A stretch of DNA of 27,670 bases. It comes from DASSKK01 sp035690495 (GTDB taxonomy: Bacteria; Actinomycetota; Actinomycetes; Propionibacteriales; Nocardioidaceae). Below the pieces are notes generated by a model, which saw only the letters and a list, made by a program, of their open reading frames with translations, searched no databases and was not told the origin of the DNA. Location: assembly GCA_035690495.1 (NCBI GenBank), contig DASSKK010000053.1:1-27670 (forward strand), in the 5' to 3' direction. This document shows positions 14,668 to 21,850 of the stretch, one piece after another. The translations under genes were made by a program, and so were the position numbers. Numbering within the stretch: the stretch's first letter is position 1; each line of letters begins with the position of its first letter.

Positions 14668-15858
14668 ATGACCGCACCGGGCATGACCCAACGCGAAGCG
14701 AACCGTGCCGACGCGACCGCACCGGCGTTCAGCAGGTTGGAGTCGCTGACCGCAGTGGTGGTCGTCGGCGTGCTCGCGCTCGCCCTCGGCTTGGTCGCGC
14801 TCGCCCGGCCGACAAACGTGCAGGACAAGAAGAGTGTCGGCTACACACAGTCGGGGAAGTTTGGCTACTCCGCGAACGCGCCGACGGGGTCGCTGTACGG
14901 TCCCAACGGCCTAACCACTGGTGCTCCGATCCTCACCAAGGTGGTGGGGCCGGTGACCGCCAGGTTCACCTACAAGATGGACACTGAGGCCGCTGCCGAC
15001 GTACACGGGACCGCCGCGCTCGTCGCGAAGGTGACGCTCGGTCAGGGACTCAGCCGGCGGTTCCCGGTCGCGGCGGAGAAGTCGTTCACGGGTACCAAGA
15101 CGACCGTGTCCGGCAGGCTGCCGGTAAAGGCGATCAAGGGCTACGTCAACAAGGCCCTCGCCAGCCTCGGAGAAACCGGCGGGCTCAATTCCGCGACCGT
15201 CACGCTGCAGCCCAAGATTCAAGTGCGCGGGTCGCTGGCCTCGCATCAGTTGAAGGCGGCGTACTCGCCGGCGCTGACATTCGCACTGAGCAGCAACACC
15301 CTCACCGTGGGCCAGGGTGCGAGCGCCGACCCGACCAGCCAGACCGCGAACGATCCGCTCAAGCCGAGCAAGAAGGGCAAGGTGGGCTACAAGGCGACCG
15401 TCGTCAACACCGTGCCGTTGCTCGTAGTGCACCCCAGCGTGATGCTCGCTCGGGAGATCGGGTTCGGCCTCGCCGCGCTCTGTCTGCTGCTGGCGCTTCT
15501 GCTCGCTCGGCCGTTGCTGCGCGACGACCCGGAGCACGAACCCGCCAAGATCAGGACGCTGTACGGCTCTCACATCGTCGAGGTCAGCGACCTGTCGGCG
15601 CATGAGGGTCCGGTCGCCCAGGTGGCGAGCATCGAGTCACTGGCCGACTTGGCCAAGAAGTACGAGTCGATGATCATGCACGTACACCGACCCGAGGGTG
15701 AGGCGTACCTGGTGTGGGACAACGGGATGACCTACCAGTACCAGCCAGCCACCCAGCCCGAGTCTGGCGCTGATGCGGCTGCGGCCGCGGAAGCCGAGGC
15801 TGGCAAGGTGCTGACGCGCACCAAGACGAAGAAGCTGAACGGGGTGCCACACCGGTAG
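14668..15858 (+). CDS. DUF5305-like two-pass membrane protein
   Basis: The protein has 396 residues, with one membrane helix at about 27-47, an exterior domain of about 210 residues, a second helix at about 263-284 and a cytoplasmic tail. The exterior domain starts with GYTQSGKFGYSANAPTGSLY and contains repeated beta-type segments. The tail has HIVEVSDLS, VAQVASIESLADLAKKYESM and GEAYLVWDNGMTYQYQP. This architecture and tail agree with my memory of DUF5305, a family mainly known from haloarchaea and often next to SipW-like signal peptidases; the assignment is from recall. It lies 77 bp after the Ig-domain gene in the same direction and probably belongs to the same operon. It may anchor or regulate the secreted proteins. 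Confidence 0.72.
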   Translation: MTAPGMTQREANRADATAPAFSRLESLTAVVVVGVLALALGLVALARPTNVQDKKSVGYTQSGKFGYSANAPTGSLYGPNGLTTGAPILTKVVGPVTARFTYKMDTEAAADVHGTAALVAKVTLGQGLSRRFPVAAEKSFTGTKTTVSGRLPVKAIKGYVNKALASLGETGGLNSATVTLQPKIQVRGSLASHQLKAAYSPALTFALSSNTLTVGQGASADPTSQTANDPLKPSKKGKVGYKATVVNTVPLLVVHPSVMLAREIGFGLAALCLLLALLLARPLLRDDPEHEPAKIRTLYGSHIVEVSDLSAHEGPVAQVASIESLADLAKKYESMIMHVHRPEGEAYLVWDNGMTYQYQPATQPESGADAAAAAEAEAGKVLTRTKTKKLNGVPHR

Positions 15859-15874
15859 GTCTCGCGCCCGAGTA

Positions 15875-15924
15875 GGTGGTTTCGGAGGCCCCCCCGCTTC
15901 GCTCCTCCTCGCCTCAACCACCGG
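15875..15924 (-). repeat. Dispersed palindrome, single reverse copy
   Basis: GGTGGTTTCGGAGG (15875 on) and CCTCAACCACCGG (to 15924) surround the CCCCGCTTCGCTCCTCC-type interior also found in the 23-kb array. It lies just after the DUF5305-like gene and upstream of the broken antitoxin gene. Confidence 0.88.
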
Positions 15925-15949
15925 GGCGGCTCGTTGGCGACTGGGCGAT

Positions 15950-15979
15950 TTGTACGAAACGCTGCGTGAGTTGTACGGT
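15950..15979 (+). promoter_or_regulatory. Promoter/operator of the decayed YefM-RelE pair
   Basis: TTGTAC occurs at 15950-15955 and 15971-15976, exactly 21 bp apart. Read as a promoter, TTGTAC is the -35 and TACGGT (15974-15979) the -10 with an 18-bp spacer; the ATG follows at 15996. The intact pair at 21.6 kb has the same arrangement with the same spacing, so this signal survived although the genes broke. Confidence 0.6.
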
Positions 15980-15995
15980 CTCTCCAAGGCAAACG

Positions 15996-16234
15996 ATGAA
16001 CGTAAGTGCCGCGAGGGAACACCTGCCCGAGGCAATGGAGAAGCTGCGCACCGAAGCCGTATTTCTTGAACGCTATGGGAAGCCCGCCGGCGTGCTGGTC
16101 AGCCCGGAACGTTACGAGTAGATGCTTGAGGCGCTCGAGGACGCCGAGGACATTGCCGCGTTAGACGAGGCGATGGCCGAACAAGGTGCGAACATCCCCT
16201 GGGAGCAGGTCAAGACAGACCTCGGCTGGACGTG
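15996..16234 (+). pseudogene. YefM/Phd-type antitoxin with internal stop
   Basis: The frame starts MNVSAAREHLPEAMEKLRTE and continues AVFLERYGKPAGVLVSPERYE, almost identical to the intact antitoxin at 21602. It then meets TAG at 16120-16122 where the intact copy has CAG. After the stop the same frame continues as MLEALEDAEDIAALDEAM and ends GWT at the toxin start, so one base change accounts for the break. The first 41 residues hold most of the DNA-binding domain; the toxin-neutralising C-terminus is lost. The toxin gene behind it is also broken, which would remove selection to keep the antitoxin. Confidence 0.9.
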
Positions 16235-16490
16235 AGCGCCTACCGCGTCGAGTTCCGTCTGAACGCCGCCAAGGCCCTTCGCAAGCTCGACCGGCAAGTT
16301 GCGCAACGCCTGCGGGGAGGGATCACACTGCGCGCGCGACCCGCGCCCGCCGGGCGCGCGTCCGCTGAAGGGTCGACCGGGCCTGCGCATCCGGGTCCGG
16401 GACTACCGCTTCATGTACACCGTCGAGGACGACTTACTGCTCGTCGTGGTCGTCCGGCTCGGCCACCGCAGCCACGTCTACGACCGGTAG
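16232..16490 (+). pseudogene. RelE/ParE-type toxin, frameshifted
   Basis: The GTG at 16232 overlaps the antitoxin stop, as in the intact copy. The first part reads VSAYRVEFRLNAAKALRKLD and then RQVAQRLRGGIT. Near 16325-16340 the frame is lost. The rest of the protein (ARDPRPPGARPLKGRPG, then RVRDYRFMYTVEDDLLLVVV) continues in another frame to the TAG at 16488. Compared with the intact toxin gene at 21847, two bases are missing in this GC-repetitive stretch. The product cannot be a complete RelE fold. The gene's 3' end overlaps that of the minus-strand signal peptidase gene. Confidence 0.9.
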
Positions 16491-17143
16491 TCCAGCGGCG
16501 CGTGCAGCACCCTCAGATCTTCCGGGCAAGCAGCGTCGAGCGGCACGCCCAAGCTGAAATCCGACGGTCTGGTGGCGTACCGACTGACGTTCCGCACATC
16601 CCCTCTGCGCGACGGCGTACTCACGCGGGCTTTCGGCTCACGCTCGGGGGTCCGATCGTCGACAGCTTGGCGGAGCGGCTCGTCCTGAGGGAAGAACACG
16701 CCCCAGAGCAGAAGAAGTGAGATTCCCGCTAGCACCGTGCCAGCTATCCCGGTTGGGTGCTGCATGAAGACCACGAGGTAGCCCATGTCGGGCAAGTGAG
16801 TGGCGACGACACCCTCGACTTGGGCGGGTCGAATGTTCCACACGTCCGCGGTGCGGTTGCCATCGCCCTTGGTTCGGACGCCCTGCTTGGTCATCGCCAC
16901 CATACGGTGCGTGACCAGGTCAGCGCCCTGGCCGTGCCGGAACGTGATCACGTCGCCTGCGTGGAAGCCGTCCCTCGCGGGCTTGTCGATGACGAGGTCG
17001 CCCGAGGGAATGGTCGGCGACATGGAGCCTGTGTGCACGACGTAGGCCCGGTAGCCGTCGTGGTACATGAGACCGACTCCGGCTGCGAGGCCGACGACAA
17101 CTAGCACCACTGCGCCGAGCCCGATCAGCTTCAAAACGCGCAT
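16478..17143 (-). CDS. sipW: Second SipW-like signal peptidase, with a C-terminal tail from a Uma2 remnant
   Basis: Starting at the ATG at 17143 (GTGAGGTAAGG upstream), the product has 221 residues. After an N-terminal helix (about 5-26), HTGSMSPTIPSGD carries the nucleophile S40, LVTHRMVAM carries H79, and TKGDGNRTAD carries D94: a Ser/His SipW-type S26 peptidase. A second helix spans about 125-148. The last ~35 residues (SRYATRPSDFSLGVPLDAACPEDL and what follows) do not belong to signal peptidases; they match residues 47-75 of the Uma2 protein at 8914 (LSVLLDAACPPDLTLLTAPLD). The original C-terminus therefore seems to have been replaced by an inserted Uma2 fragment. The catalytic part is intact. 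It lies behind the TasA-like gene, its probable substrate. Confidence 0.87.
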   Translation of the reverse strand: MRVLKLIGLGAVVLVVVGLAAGVGLMYHDGYRAYVVHTGSMSPTIPSGDLVIDKPARDGFHAGDVITFRHGQGADLVTHRMVAMTKQGVRTKGDGNRTADVWNIRPAQVEGVVATHLPDMGYLVVFMQHPTGIAGTVLAGISLLLLWGVFFPQDEPLRQAVDDRTPEREPKARVSTPSRRGDVRNVSRYATRPSDFSLGVPLDAACPEDLRVLHAPLDYRS

Positions 17144-17164
17144 CCTTACCTCACTCTGCACGGT

Positions 17165-17194
17165 GGGGTGGGCCGTGGCCGCCCGGCCCACCCC
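17165..17194 (-). terminator. Strong hairpin between the TasA-like and peptidase genes
   Basis: GGGGTGGGCC (17165-17174) and GGCCCACCCC (17185-17194) form a 10-bp GC stem with a 10-base loop in the 71-bp gap between the two minus-strand genes. No U-tract follows. It occupies the same relative place as the hairpin at 13458-13496. Confidence 0.7.
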
Positions 17195-17214
17195 AGATGC
17201 TTCCGACTTCTCGA

Positions 17215-17910
17215 TCAGAAGTTCGGGTCGTCCGGACGGTGGCCGTGCTGCGTGGCTACCACATCAAACGGCACGCTCAGGGGCGGGGCCGCTTGATTCT
17301 GCTCTGTCTGTCGGCCGGTGACACCGAACGTGATCGTTAGGTGGCCGGACGTACCCGACGCGACATTGGAGTCGATGAGGATGTAGTGCGGCACTCCACA
17401 CAAGGCTGGGGTGTCGGCCTCACTGGTGGCCTTCGGACCGAAACCACGCCCATCCGCATTGGCGCATCCGCTATACGTATCGCTGGTGTAGTCGTCGCTG
17501 GCGTTCTGGAGGTTGTACGATGAAAAAACAGTCTGGCTGCCGCTGTTGGCAACAGCGAAGTGACCGTACCGGCCCATGCCGCCACTCGAATAGCGCGAGT
17601 TGCCCTTGGCCCCAGTGAAGGCCTCATATGCGGTGGTTTCTGGGAAGTAGAGCCAAATGTCTTCGGGCGTGGAGCTGTTCGTGCGGTAGGTGATCGTCTT
17701 GTCCACGTAGTCACCAGGAACCAAGTCGCTGAACTTCAAGTTCGTGTGCTGCGCATTGATCTGCAGGTTGCCGGTTTGTCCACTGAGGGATCCAGGTTCG
17801 CTGTCGGTGAAGTAGGCGCCAGTGCTGGTGGCTGCATAGCCGACCAGGCTCGCGGAGGCCCCGAGAGCGCCGACGAAGCCCGCCACGCGGGCTGCCTTTG
17901 ACTTGTTCAT
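17215..17910 (-). CDS. TasA/camelysin-like SipW-dependent secreted protein
   Basis: The 231-residue protein starts after AAGGGGAGC. The signal region is basic (MNKSKAARVAG) with a hydrophobic core to about residue 27, followed by STGAYFTDSEPGSLSGQTGNLQI (30-52 region). The AYFTDSE block just after the cleavage region is the hallmark of SipW-dependent TasA/camelysin proteins. The mature part has NLKFSDLVPGDYVDKTITY, like the TasA core, and then a long Gly/Ser/Asn-rich domain with two cysteines. TasA forms extracellular fibres in Bacillus biofilms; the same role here is inference. The adjacent peptidase gene behind it supports processing by SipW. The upstream motif at 17988 is shared with the surface-protein genes at 12.8 kb. 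Confidence 0.84.
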   Translation of the reverse strand: MNKSKAARVAGFVGALGASASLVGYAATSTGAYFTDSEPGSLSGQTGNLQINAQHTNLKFSDLVPGDYVDKTITYRTNSSTPEDIWLYFPETTAYEAFTGAKGNSRYSSGGMGRYGHFAVANSGSQTVFSSYNLQNASDDYTSDTYSGCANADGRGFGPKATSEADTPALCGVPHYILIDSNVASGTSGHLTITFGVTGRQTEQNQAAPPLSVPFDVVATQHGHRPDDPNF

Positions 17911-17987
17911 AGAATGCTCCCCTTGGTAGGTGCCCGAGCCGCCCCCGGCCCGGTGCGCGGCCCACGTTTGGCCTGGATGGAGAGGGA

Positions 17988-18021
17988 GGCATCATCAAAA
18001 TTGTGGAGATGGGGAGTCCCC
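17988..18021 (-). promoter_or_regulatory. Upstream element of the TasA-like gene, shared 19-bp motif plus hairpin
   Basis: GGCATCATCAAAATTGTGG (17988-18006) matches the two motif copies at 12833 and 12882. It is followed by GGGG-AGT-CCCC (18011-18021), comparable with GGGG-AAAT-CCCC at 12848. It lies 78-96 bp upstream of the TasA-like start. The rest of the 17911-18210 gap shows no credible gene. Confidence 0.5.
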
Positions 18022-18210
18022 CGCGTGAAAAAGTCGCCGTCTGACGCAATCTTGCGGAGCAAGGCCGAGGAGCGCAATAAATCGTCGCTGACCAGGCTGT
18101 CGCCGGAGTGATCGACTTTGTGAGCGGATCATGAACATGAATAGGCAACGTGGCCGACGGCCCCAAGTGGCGCAGGCGGCGTCCGCGATAGTGGCGAGCG
18201 TGAGGTGCGG

Positions 18211-18835
18211 TTAGGTCGACGACTTGGCAGGCCCGGTGGGGTTAACTGCGGGCCAACTCGACTTGACCAAGAGCTGTGCCTGCTTCGGCGGGGCGGCCGG
18301 GTCCCCGGACGGCACACCGGTCCAGTCGGTGGCGGGGGAGAAGTCCGCGACCTGGTAGCTGAGACCGAAGGAGTCGGCGCTGGCAGACTGCTCCGGGTCC
18401 TCGGGATAGGTGAGCACGCCGCGATCGGAGAAGAAGCTGCCGTAGTCCACGGTCGGTCCGTCGATGTCGAAGTTGGCCGAGCCGGTCCAGTCGATCGCTG
18501 TGACCTTCTTGCCGGCGCGTTCGGCGGAGGCCGCGATGGTGTCGGCTTGCAAGGCGCCCGGGGCGAACGCGCTCGCCGACTTGTCGAACGGTGTCGTGTT
18601 GTCGTGGAAGGTGTTGTTCGTCGAACCGTGCTCGGCGGGCCACCCGCCGGTGGCCAGTGAGTACCGCCCGACGCCGGTGTTCGGTGGGAACGCCTGCTTC
18701 AGGCCGTTGCGGCCGTGCACGCCGTGACGCAACAGGTCGGCGTACGTCTGCATCGCGCCGGCGTGTGCGTAGCGGCGCCAGAGCCGCGACGACGGCTACC
18801 GGGCGCAAGCGTTGATGGGTCGGTCGGAACTTCAC
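18211..18835 (-). pseudogene. Alkaline phosphatase-family gene remnant with internal deletion and lost C-terminus
   Basis: At the 5' end a GTG (18835) preceded by GAGGCGAGAC starts VKFRPTHQRLRPVAVVAALA, a typical signal-peptide start. The frame is then lost. The following sequence in another frame reads RRYAHAGAMQTYADLLRHGV, then AFPPNTGVGRYSLATGGWPAEHGSTNN, ADTIAASAERAGKKVTAIDW and GPTVDYGSFFSDRGV, which matches secreted phosphodiesterase/phosphatase proteins that normally are several hundred residues longer. A segment between the signal peptide and this block, expected to hold the first metal-binding aspartate (the FASDGMRPD-like block), is missing. The C-terminal half is missing after NPTGPAKSST. 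The remnant cannot be active. Confidence 0.78.
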
Positions 18836-18889
18836 GTGTCTCGCCTCGTTCCCCGAGTAGGTCACAGGCGGTGCGCTCCGTCCGTGCTG

Positions 18890-18917
18890 CGTCATATGCC
18901 CGAGCTGACGCGCCAAC
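18890..18917. repeat. 28-bp segment repeated at 22297-22324
   Basis: The two segments share 26 of 28 bases in the same orientation, both containing GCCCGAGCTGACGCG. They lie on opposite sides of the transposase gene and the intact toxin-antitoxin pair. The surrounding sequence differs. The stretch 18836-19110 otherwise holds nothing I can identify. Confidence 0.6.
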
Positions 18918-19114
18918 CAGCGGTCACGTTACGACGGCGAGGTTGGTCTGTACAGACCCTGACGGCGCCGGTGTCGTCGTCGTGTCTGACCTTCGCGCCG
19001 TCGGGGATCAGGGCTCCGGACATAGATCAGGTTCCTGAGCCCTCGACTGGCTGAATCTCCTTACCAGGTTGAAGAAACTCGCCTTGAAGTAGTGGACAAC
19101 GTATGCCTCTGTGT

Positions 19115-21520
19115 GACATAATCTCTGTAATACATTCGGTGGTTTGGGAGGTGGGTAGGGACCATGACGGTGATGACCGCTCAGCCCCCGCTTCCGCTGG
19201 CCCCGGCAGCGTCGACCCCGATCGGCGGCGCGGCCGCACTGGTCGAAGACGCCGAAGGCGGCCGGGTCTTTCTGCACGGTGAGCTGTGTTACGCCTGGGA
19301 CTGCGGCGATGATCTGTCCCGGCGGCTGGCGGCGACCGGGCTGGTGAGGATCAAGGCCGCGACGGCGCGGGCGGTGGCCACCGCGTTCGGGGTGAGCACG
19401 GTGACGCTGTGGCGGTGGTCGAGGAGTCTCGGCGAGGACGGGGCGGTAGGCCTTGCTCGCGCCCAACCCGGCCCGAAGGGCCCTTCGAAGCTGACCGAAG
19501 CCTTGGCGGCCCAGATCCGTGCGCGACGCGTCGGGGAGGAGTCGCTGGCCGTGATCGCGGCGGTCACCAACACCTCGACTGCCACCGTGCGGCGGGTGCT
19601 GGCCGCCGAGCCGGCCTCCGCAGACCAAGCACCCACTGACGCAGACGCGGTCATCGAGCTGGTCGAGTCCGAGAACGCTGCTGGACAGGAAGCCGCCGAT
19701 GGCGGTATCGGCGGCTTCGATCGTGAGGACGACGATGCCGAGACCGAGTACGACGCCGATGGCGACGGTGAGCCCAGCTTGCCGGTGCCGGGCGACCCGG
19801 CCAGCCGGACCGCCGAACGGGGGCTGGCCCGCTGGGGCATGCTGGAGGCCGCCGCGCCGGTGTTCGCTCCCGCCGCGAGGGTGCCGTTGGCGGGGCTGCT
19901 GGCCGCCCTGCCAGGCCTGGCAGCGACCGGGCTGCTCTCGTGCGCCGAGCAGGTCTACGGTCGGTTGCCGAACGGCTTCTACGGCCTTCAGACCATGCTG
20001 GTCGAGGCGGTGCTGCGCACCCTGGCCGGCGAGCCCCGCGCCGAGGGCGCCACCCGGGTCGATCCGGTCGCGCTGGGTCGGGTGCTGGGGATGGACCGGG
20101 CCCCGGAGGTCAAGACGATCCGCCGCAAGTTCAGTCTCCTCGCCAGGGCTGGGAAGGCCGATGAGCTGCTCGCGGGGATGGCCCGCCACCACCTCGCCGA
20201 AGCACAGTCGGCTGATGCGGCGCTGGCGGCGGTGCTCTACGTCGACGGGCACACCCGCGTCTACGGCGGCAAAGCCAAGATCGCCAAGACCCACGTGGCC
20301 CGGATGAAGTTCCCCGCCCCGGCCACCGTGGAGACCTGGGTCGCTGATGCGGCAGGCGATCCGGTGCTGGTGGTGATGGCCGAACCCGGCGCCTCCCTGG
20401 CCGGCGAGCTGCGCCGGCTGCTGCCAGACCTGCGCGCCGCGATCGGCGACGACCGGCGGGTGCTGGTCGGATTCGACCGCGGCGGCTGGTCACCACAGCT
20501 GTTCAAAGACATGGCAGAGGCCAGGTTCGATGTGCTGACCTGGCGCAAGGGCGCCGCCGACGACGTCGCCGAGGCCGAGTTCGTCGACGTCTCCTATGTC
20601 GACGACCAGGGCCGGACCCACACCTGGAACAGCGCCGAGTCCACCGTCGAGCTGCCCCTGGACAGCAAGGGGGAGCAGAGGTTCGCGATGCGCCAAGTCA
20701 CCCGCCGCGATGGCCCCGGCGCCAGACAGATGCACATCCTCACCACTCTGGCCGCCGAGCAGATGCCGGCCGGTGAGGTGAACTTCCGTATGGGCTCGCG
20801 GTGGCGGCAGGAGAACTCGTTTCGCTACGGGCGGATGCACTTCGACCTGGACTCCCACGACTCCTACCGCCATGGCGACGATGATCCGGGACGGTCGGTG
20901 CCCAACCCTGCCAAGAAGGACGCCAAGAACGCTGTCGCTGCGGCGCGGGCCCGGTATGAACGCGAGGCCGCCCGCGCCGACGCGGCCCTGCTGGAGCTAC
21001 GCTCGCCGGCACCCGGACAGAGCGCGGTGATCTCCAATGCCGACCACGACCGTCTCACCGCCGGACTGCGTGCCGCCGAAGCCGACCTGACCACAGCAGA
21101 AACCCACAACCGCGCTACTCCGGCGCGGCTGCCGCTCGGGCAGGTCAACCCCGGCCAGCAGGTCCTCGAGACCGAGATCAAGCTGCTCACCCATGCGGTC
21201 AAGATCGCGGCGTTCAACACCACCACCGCACTGGCCCGCGACCTGAGGATCCACACCGGTTACGCCCGCGCGGGCGACGAGGCATACGCGCTAATCCGAC
21301 AGGTGCTCACCCACCCCGGCGACATCGACCCCGACGTCGAGAACCAGACGTTGACGGTTCGGCTGGACCCCCTACCCACGGGTCGCGCCACCCGCGCGGT
21401 CGCCGAACTCTGTGAACACCTCACCGACACCCAGACGCGCTACCCCGGCACCGATCTGGTGCTGCGCTACCAGATCAAATCCCGCCGCTGACCGCCGCCG
21501 ACATCACACAGATTCTGACA
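19115..21520 (+). mobile_element. Insertion-sequence candidate (~2.4 kb) with imperfect terminal inverted repeats
   Basis: TGACATAATCTCTGTAAT at 19115-19132 and the reverse complement of 21503-21520 (TGTCAGAATCTGTGTGAT) match at 14 of 18 positions and flank the transposase gene at distances of about 30 and 10 bp. The five bases outside are CTGTG on the left and CCGTG on the right, too uncertain to call a target duplication. A palindrome TGACAC-C-GTGTCA (21516-21528) overlaps the right end. The exact ends are not established. Confidence 0.55.
19164..21491 (+). CDS. Large DDE transposase (775 aa)
   Basis: The N-terminal third contains two helix-turn-helix stretches, ATARAVATAFGVSTVTLWRWSR (residues about 65-86) and SLAVIAAVTNTSTATVRRVL (about 126-145), followed by an acidic linker. 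The catalytic residues can be placed: D361 in VLYVDGHTRVYGG, D438 in LVGFDRGGW and E550 in RWRQENSFRYGR. They are spaced as in RNase H-fold DDE transposases with an insertion before the Glu. The C-terminus is helical and then ends in a beta-type block. Long transposases of this kind are widespread in actinobacteria; I cannot give the exact IS family. The frame is complete, with GGGAGGTGGG upstream of the ATG, so the element may be recent and functional. Confidence 0.82.
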   Translation: MTVMTAQPPLPLAPAASTPIGGAAALVEDAEGGRVFLHGELCYAWDCGDDLSRRLAATGLVRIKAATARAVATAFGVSTVTLWRWSRSLGEDGAVGLARAQPGPKGPSKLTEALAAQIRARRVGEESLAVIAAVTNTSTATVRRVLAAEPASADQAPTDADAVIELVESENAAGQEAADGGIGGFDREDDDAETEYDADGDGEPSLPVPGDPASRTAERGLARWGMLEAAAPVFAPAARVPLAGLLAALPGLAATGLLSCAEQVYGRLPNGFYGLQTMLVEAVLRTLAGEPRAEGATRVDPVALGRVLGMDRAPEVKTIRRKFSLLARAGKADELLAGMARHHLAEAQSADAALAAVLYVDGHTRVYGGKAKIAKTHVARMKFPAPATVETWVADAAGDPVLVVMAEPGASLAGELRRLLPDLRAAIGDDRRVLVGFDRGGWSPQLFKDMAEARFDVLTWRKGAADDVAEAEFVDVSYVDDQGRTHTWNSAESTVELPLDSKGEQRFAMRQVTRRDGPGARQMHILTTLAAEQMPAGEVNFRMGSRWRQENSFRYGRMHFDLDSHDSYRHGDDDPGRSVPNPAKKDAKNAVAAARARYEREAARADAALLELRSPAPGQSAVISNADHDRLTAGLRAAEADLTTAETHNRATPARLPLGQVNPGQQVLETEIKLLTHAVKIAAFNTTTALARDLRIHTGYARAGDEAYALIRQVLTHPGDIDPDVENQTLTVRLDPLPTGRATRAVAELCEHLTDTQTRYPGTDLVLRYQIKSRR

Positions 21521-21565
21521 CCGTGTCAGGAGCCCTGAGGATAGGCTTTGGCTGGTAACCGGGAC

Positions 21566-21595
21566 TTGTACAAAAGTCGACTGAAGTTGTACGCT
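21566..21595 (+). promoter_or_regulatory. Promoter/operator of the intact YefM-RelE pair
   Basis: TTGTAC at 21566-21571 and 21587-21592 are 21 bp apart. As promoter elements, -35 TTGTAC and -10 TACGCT (21590-21595) have an 18-bp spacer. The first ATG is at 21602, so the transcript would be nearly leaderless. The same double hexamer with the same spacing lies before the decayed pair at 15950. Overlap of the repeated hexamer with -35 and -10 suits autorepression by the antitoxin. Confidence 0.62.
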
Positions 21596-21601
21596 AATGG
21601 C

Positions 21602-21850
21602 ATGGCGACCATGCGCGTGAGCGCTGCACGCGAGCATCTGCCCGAGGCGATGGAGAAGGCGCGCACCGAAGCCGTATTTCTTGAACGCTATGGCAAGCCC
21701 GCCGGTGTGCTGGTCAGCCCGGAGCGTTACGAGCAGATGCTCGAGGCTCTTGAGGACGCCGAGGACCTTGCTGCCTTCGACGACGCGATGTCCGAAGAGG
21801 GGCCCAACGTCCCCTGGGAGCAGGTCAAGGCCGATCTCGGCTGGACGTGA
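21602..21850 (+). CDS. yefM: YefM/Phd-family antitoxin
   Basis: The product has 82 residues from the ATG at 21602 (79 from the ATG at 21611, which aligns with the start of the paralogue at 15996). MRVSAAREHLPEAMEKARTE and AVFLERYGKPAGVLVSPERYEQML form the Phd/YefM DNA-binding domain. The acidic C-terminus (LEDAEDLAAFDDAMSEEGPN, ending in VKADLGWT) is the toxin-binding part. Family knowledge: it neutralises the RelE-type toxin encoded behind it and represses the shared promoter, here with doubled TTGTAC sites. The stop overlaps the toxin start by four bases (GTGA). A decayed near-copy lies at 15996. Confidence 0.92.
   Translation: MATMRVSAAREHLPEAMEKARTEAVFLERYGKPAGVLVSPERYEQMLEALEDAEDLAAFDDAMSEEGPNVPWEQVKADLGWT

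Noticed and set aside
16120..16122. Programmed read-through (for example pyrrolysine-like) at the TAG in the antitoxin gene
   Set aside because: The paralogue has CAG at this place and the following toxin gene is also frameshifted, so simple decay explains both.
17914..18111. 65-residue open frame upstream of the TasA-like gene
   Set aside because: It runs through the probable promoter region of the divergent gene, has no ribosome-binding site and no recognisable sequence.
18134..18214. Tiny plus-strand ORF starting MNMNRQRGRRPQ
   Set aside because: It has 27 codons, no ribosome-binding site and no recognisable features.
19008..20294. 428-residue minus-strand open frame opposite the transposase gene
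   Set aside because: The composition is low in complexity and rich in Arg/Gly/His, with no motifs, and the transposase on the other strand is clearly real.
21516..21528. TGACAC-C-GTGTCA as a transcription terminator of the transposase gene
   Set aside because: The stem is short with a one-base centre, too tight for an RNA hairpin. It overlaps the candidate right end of the element and is better regarded as part of that end.
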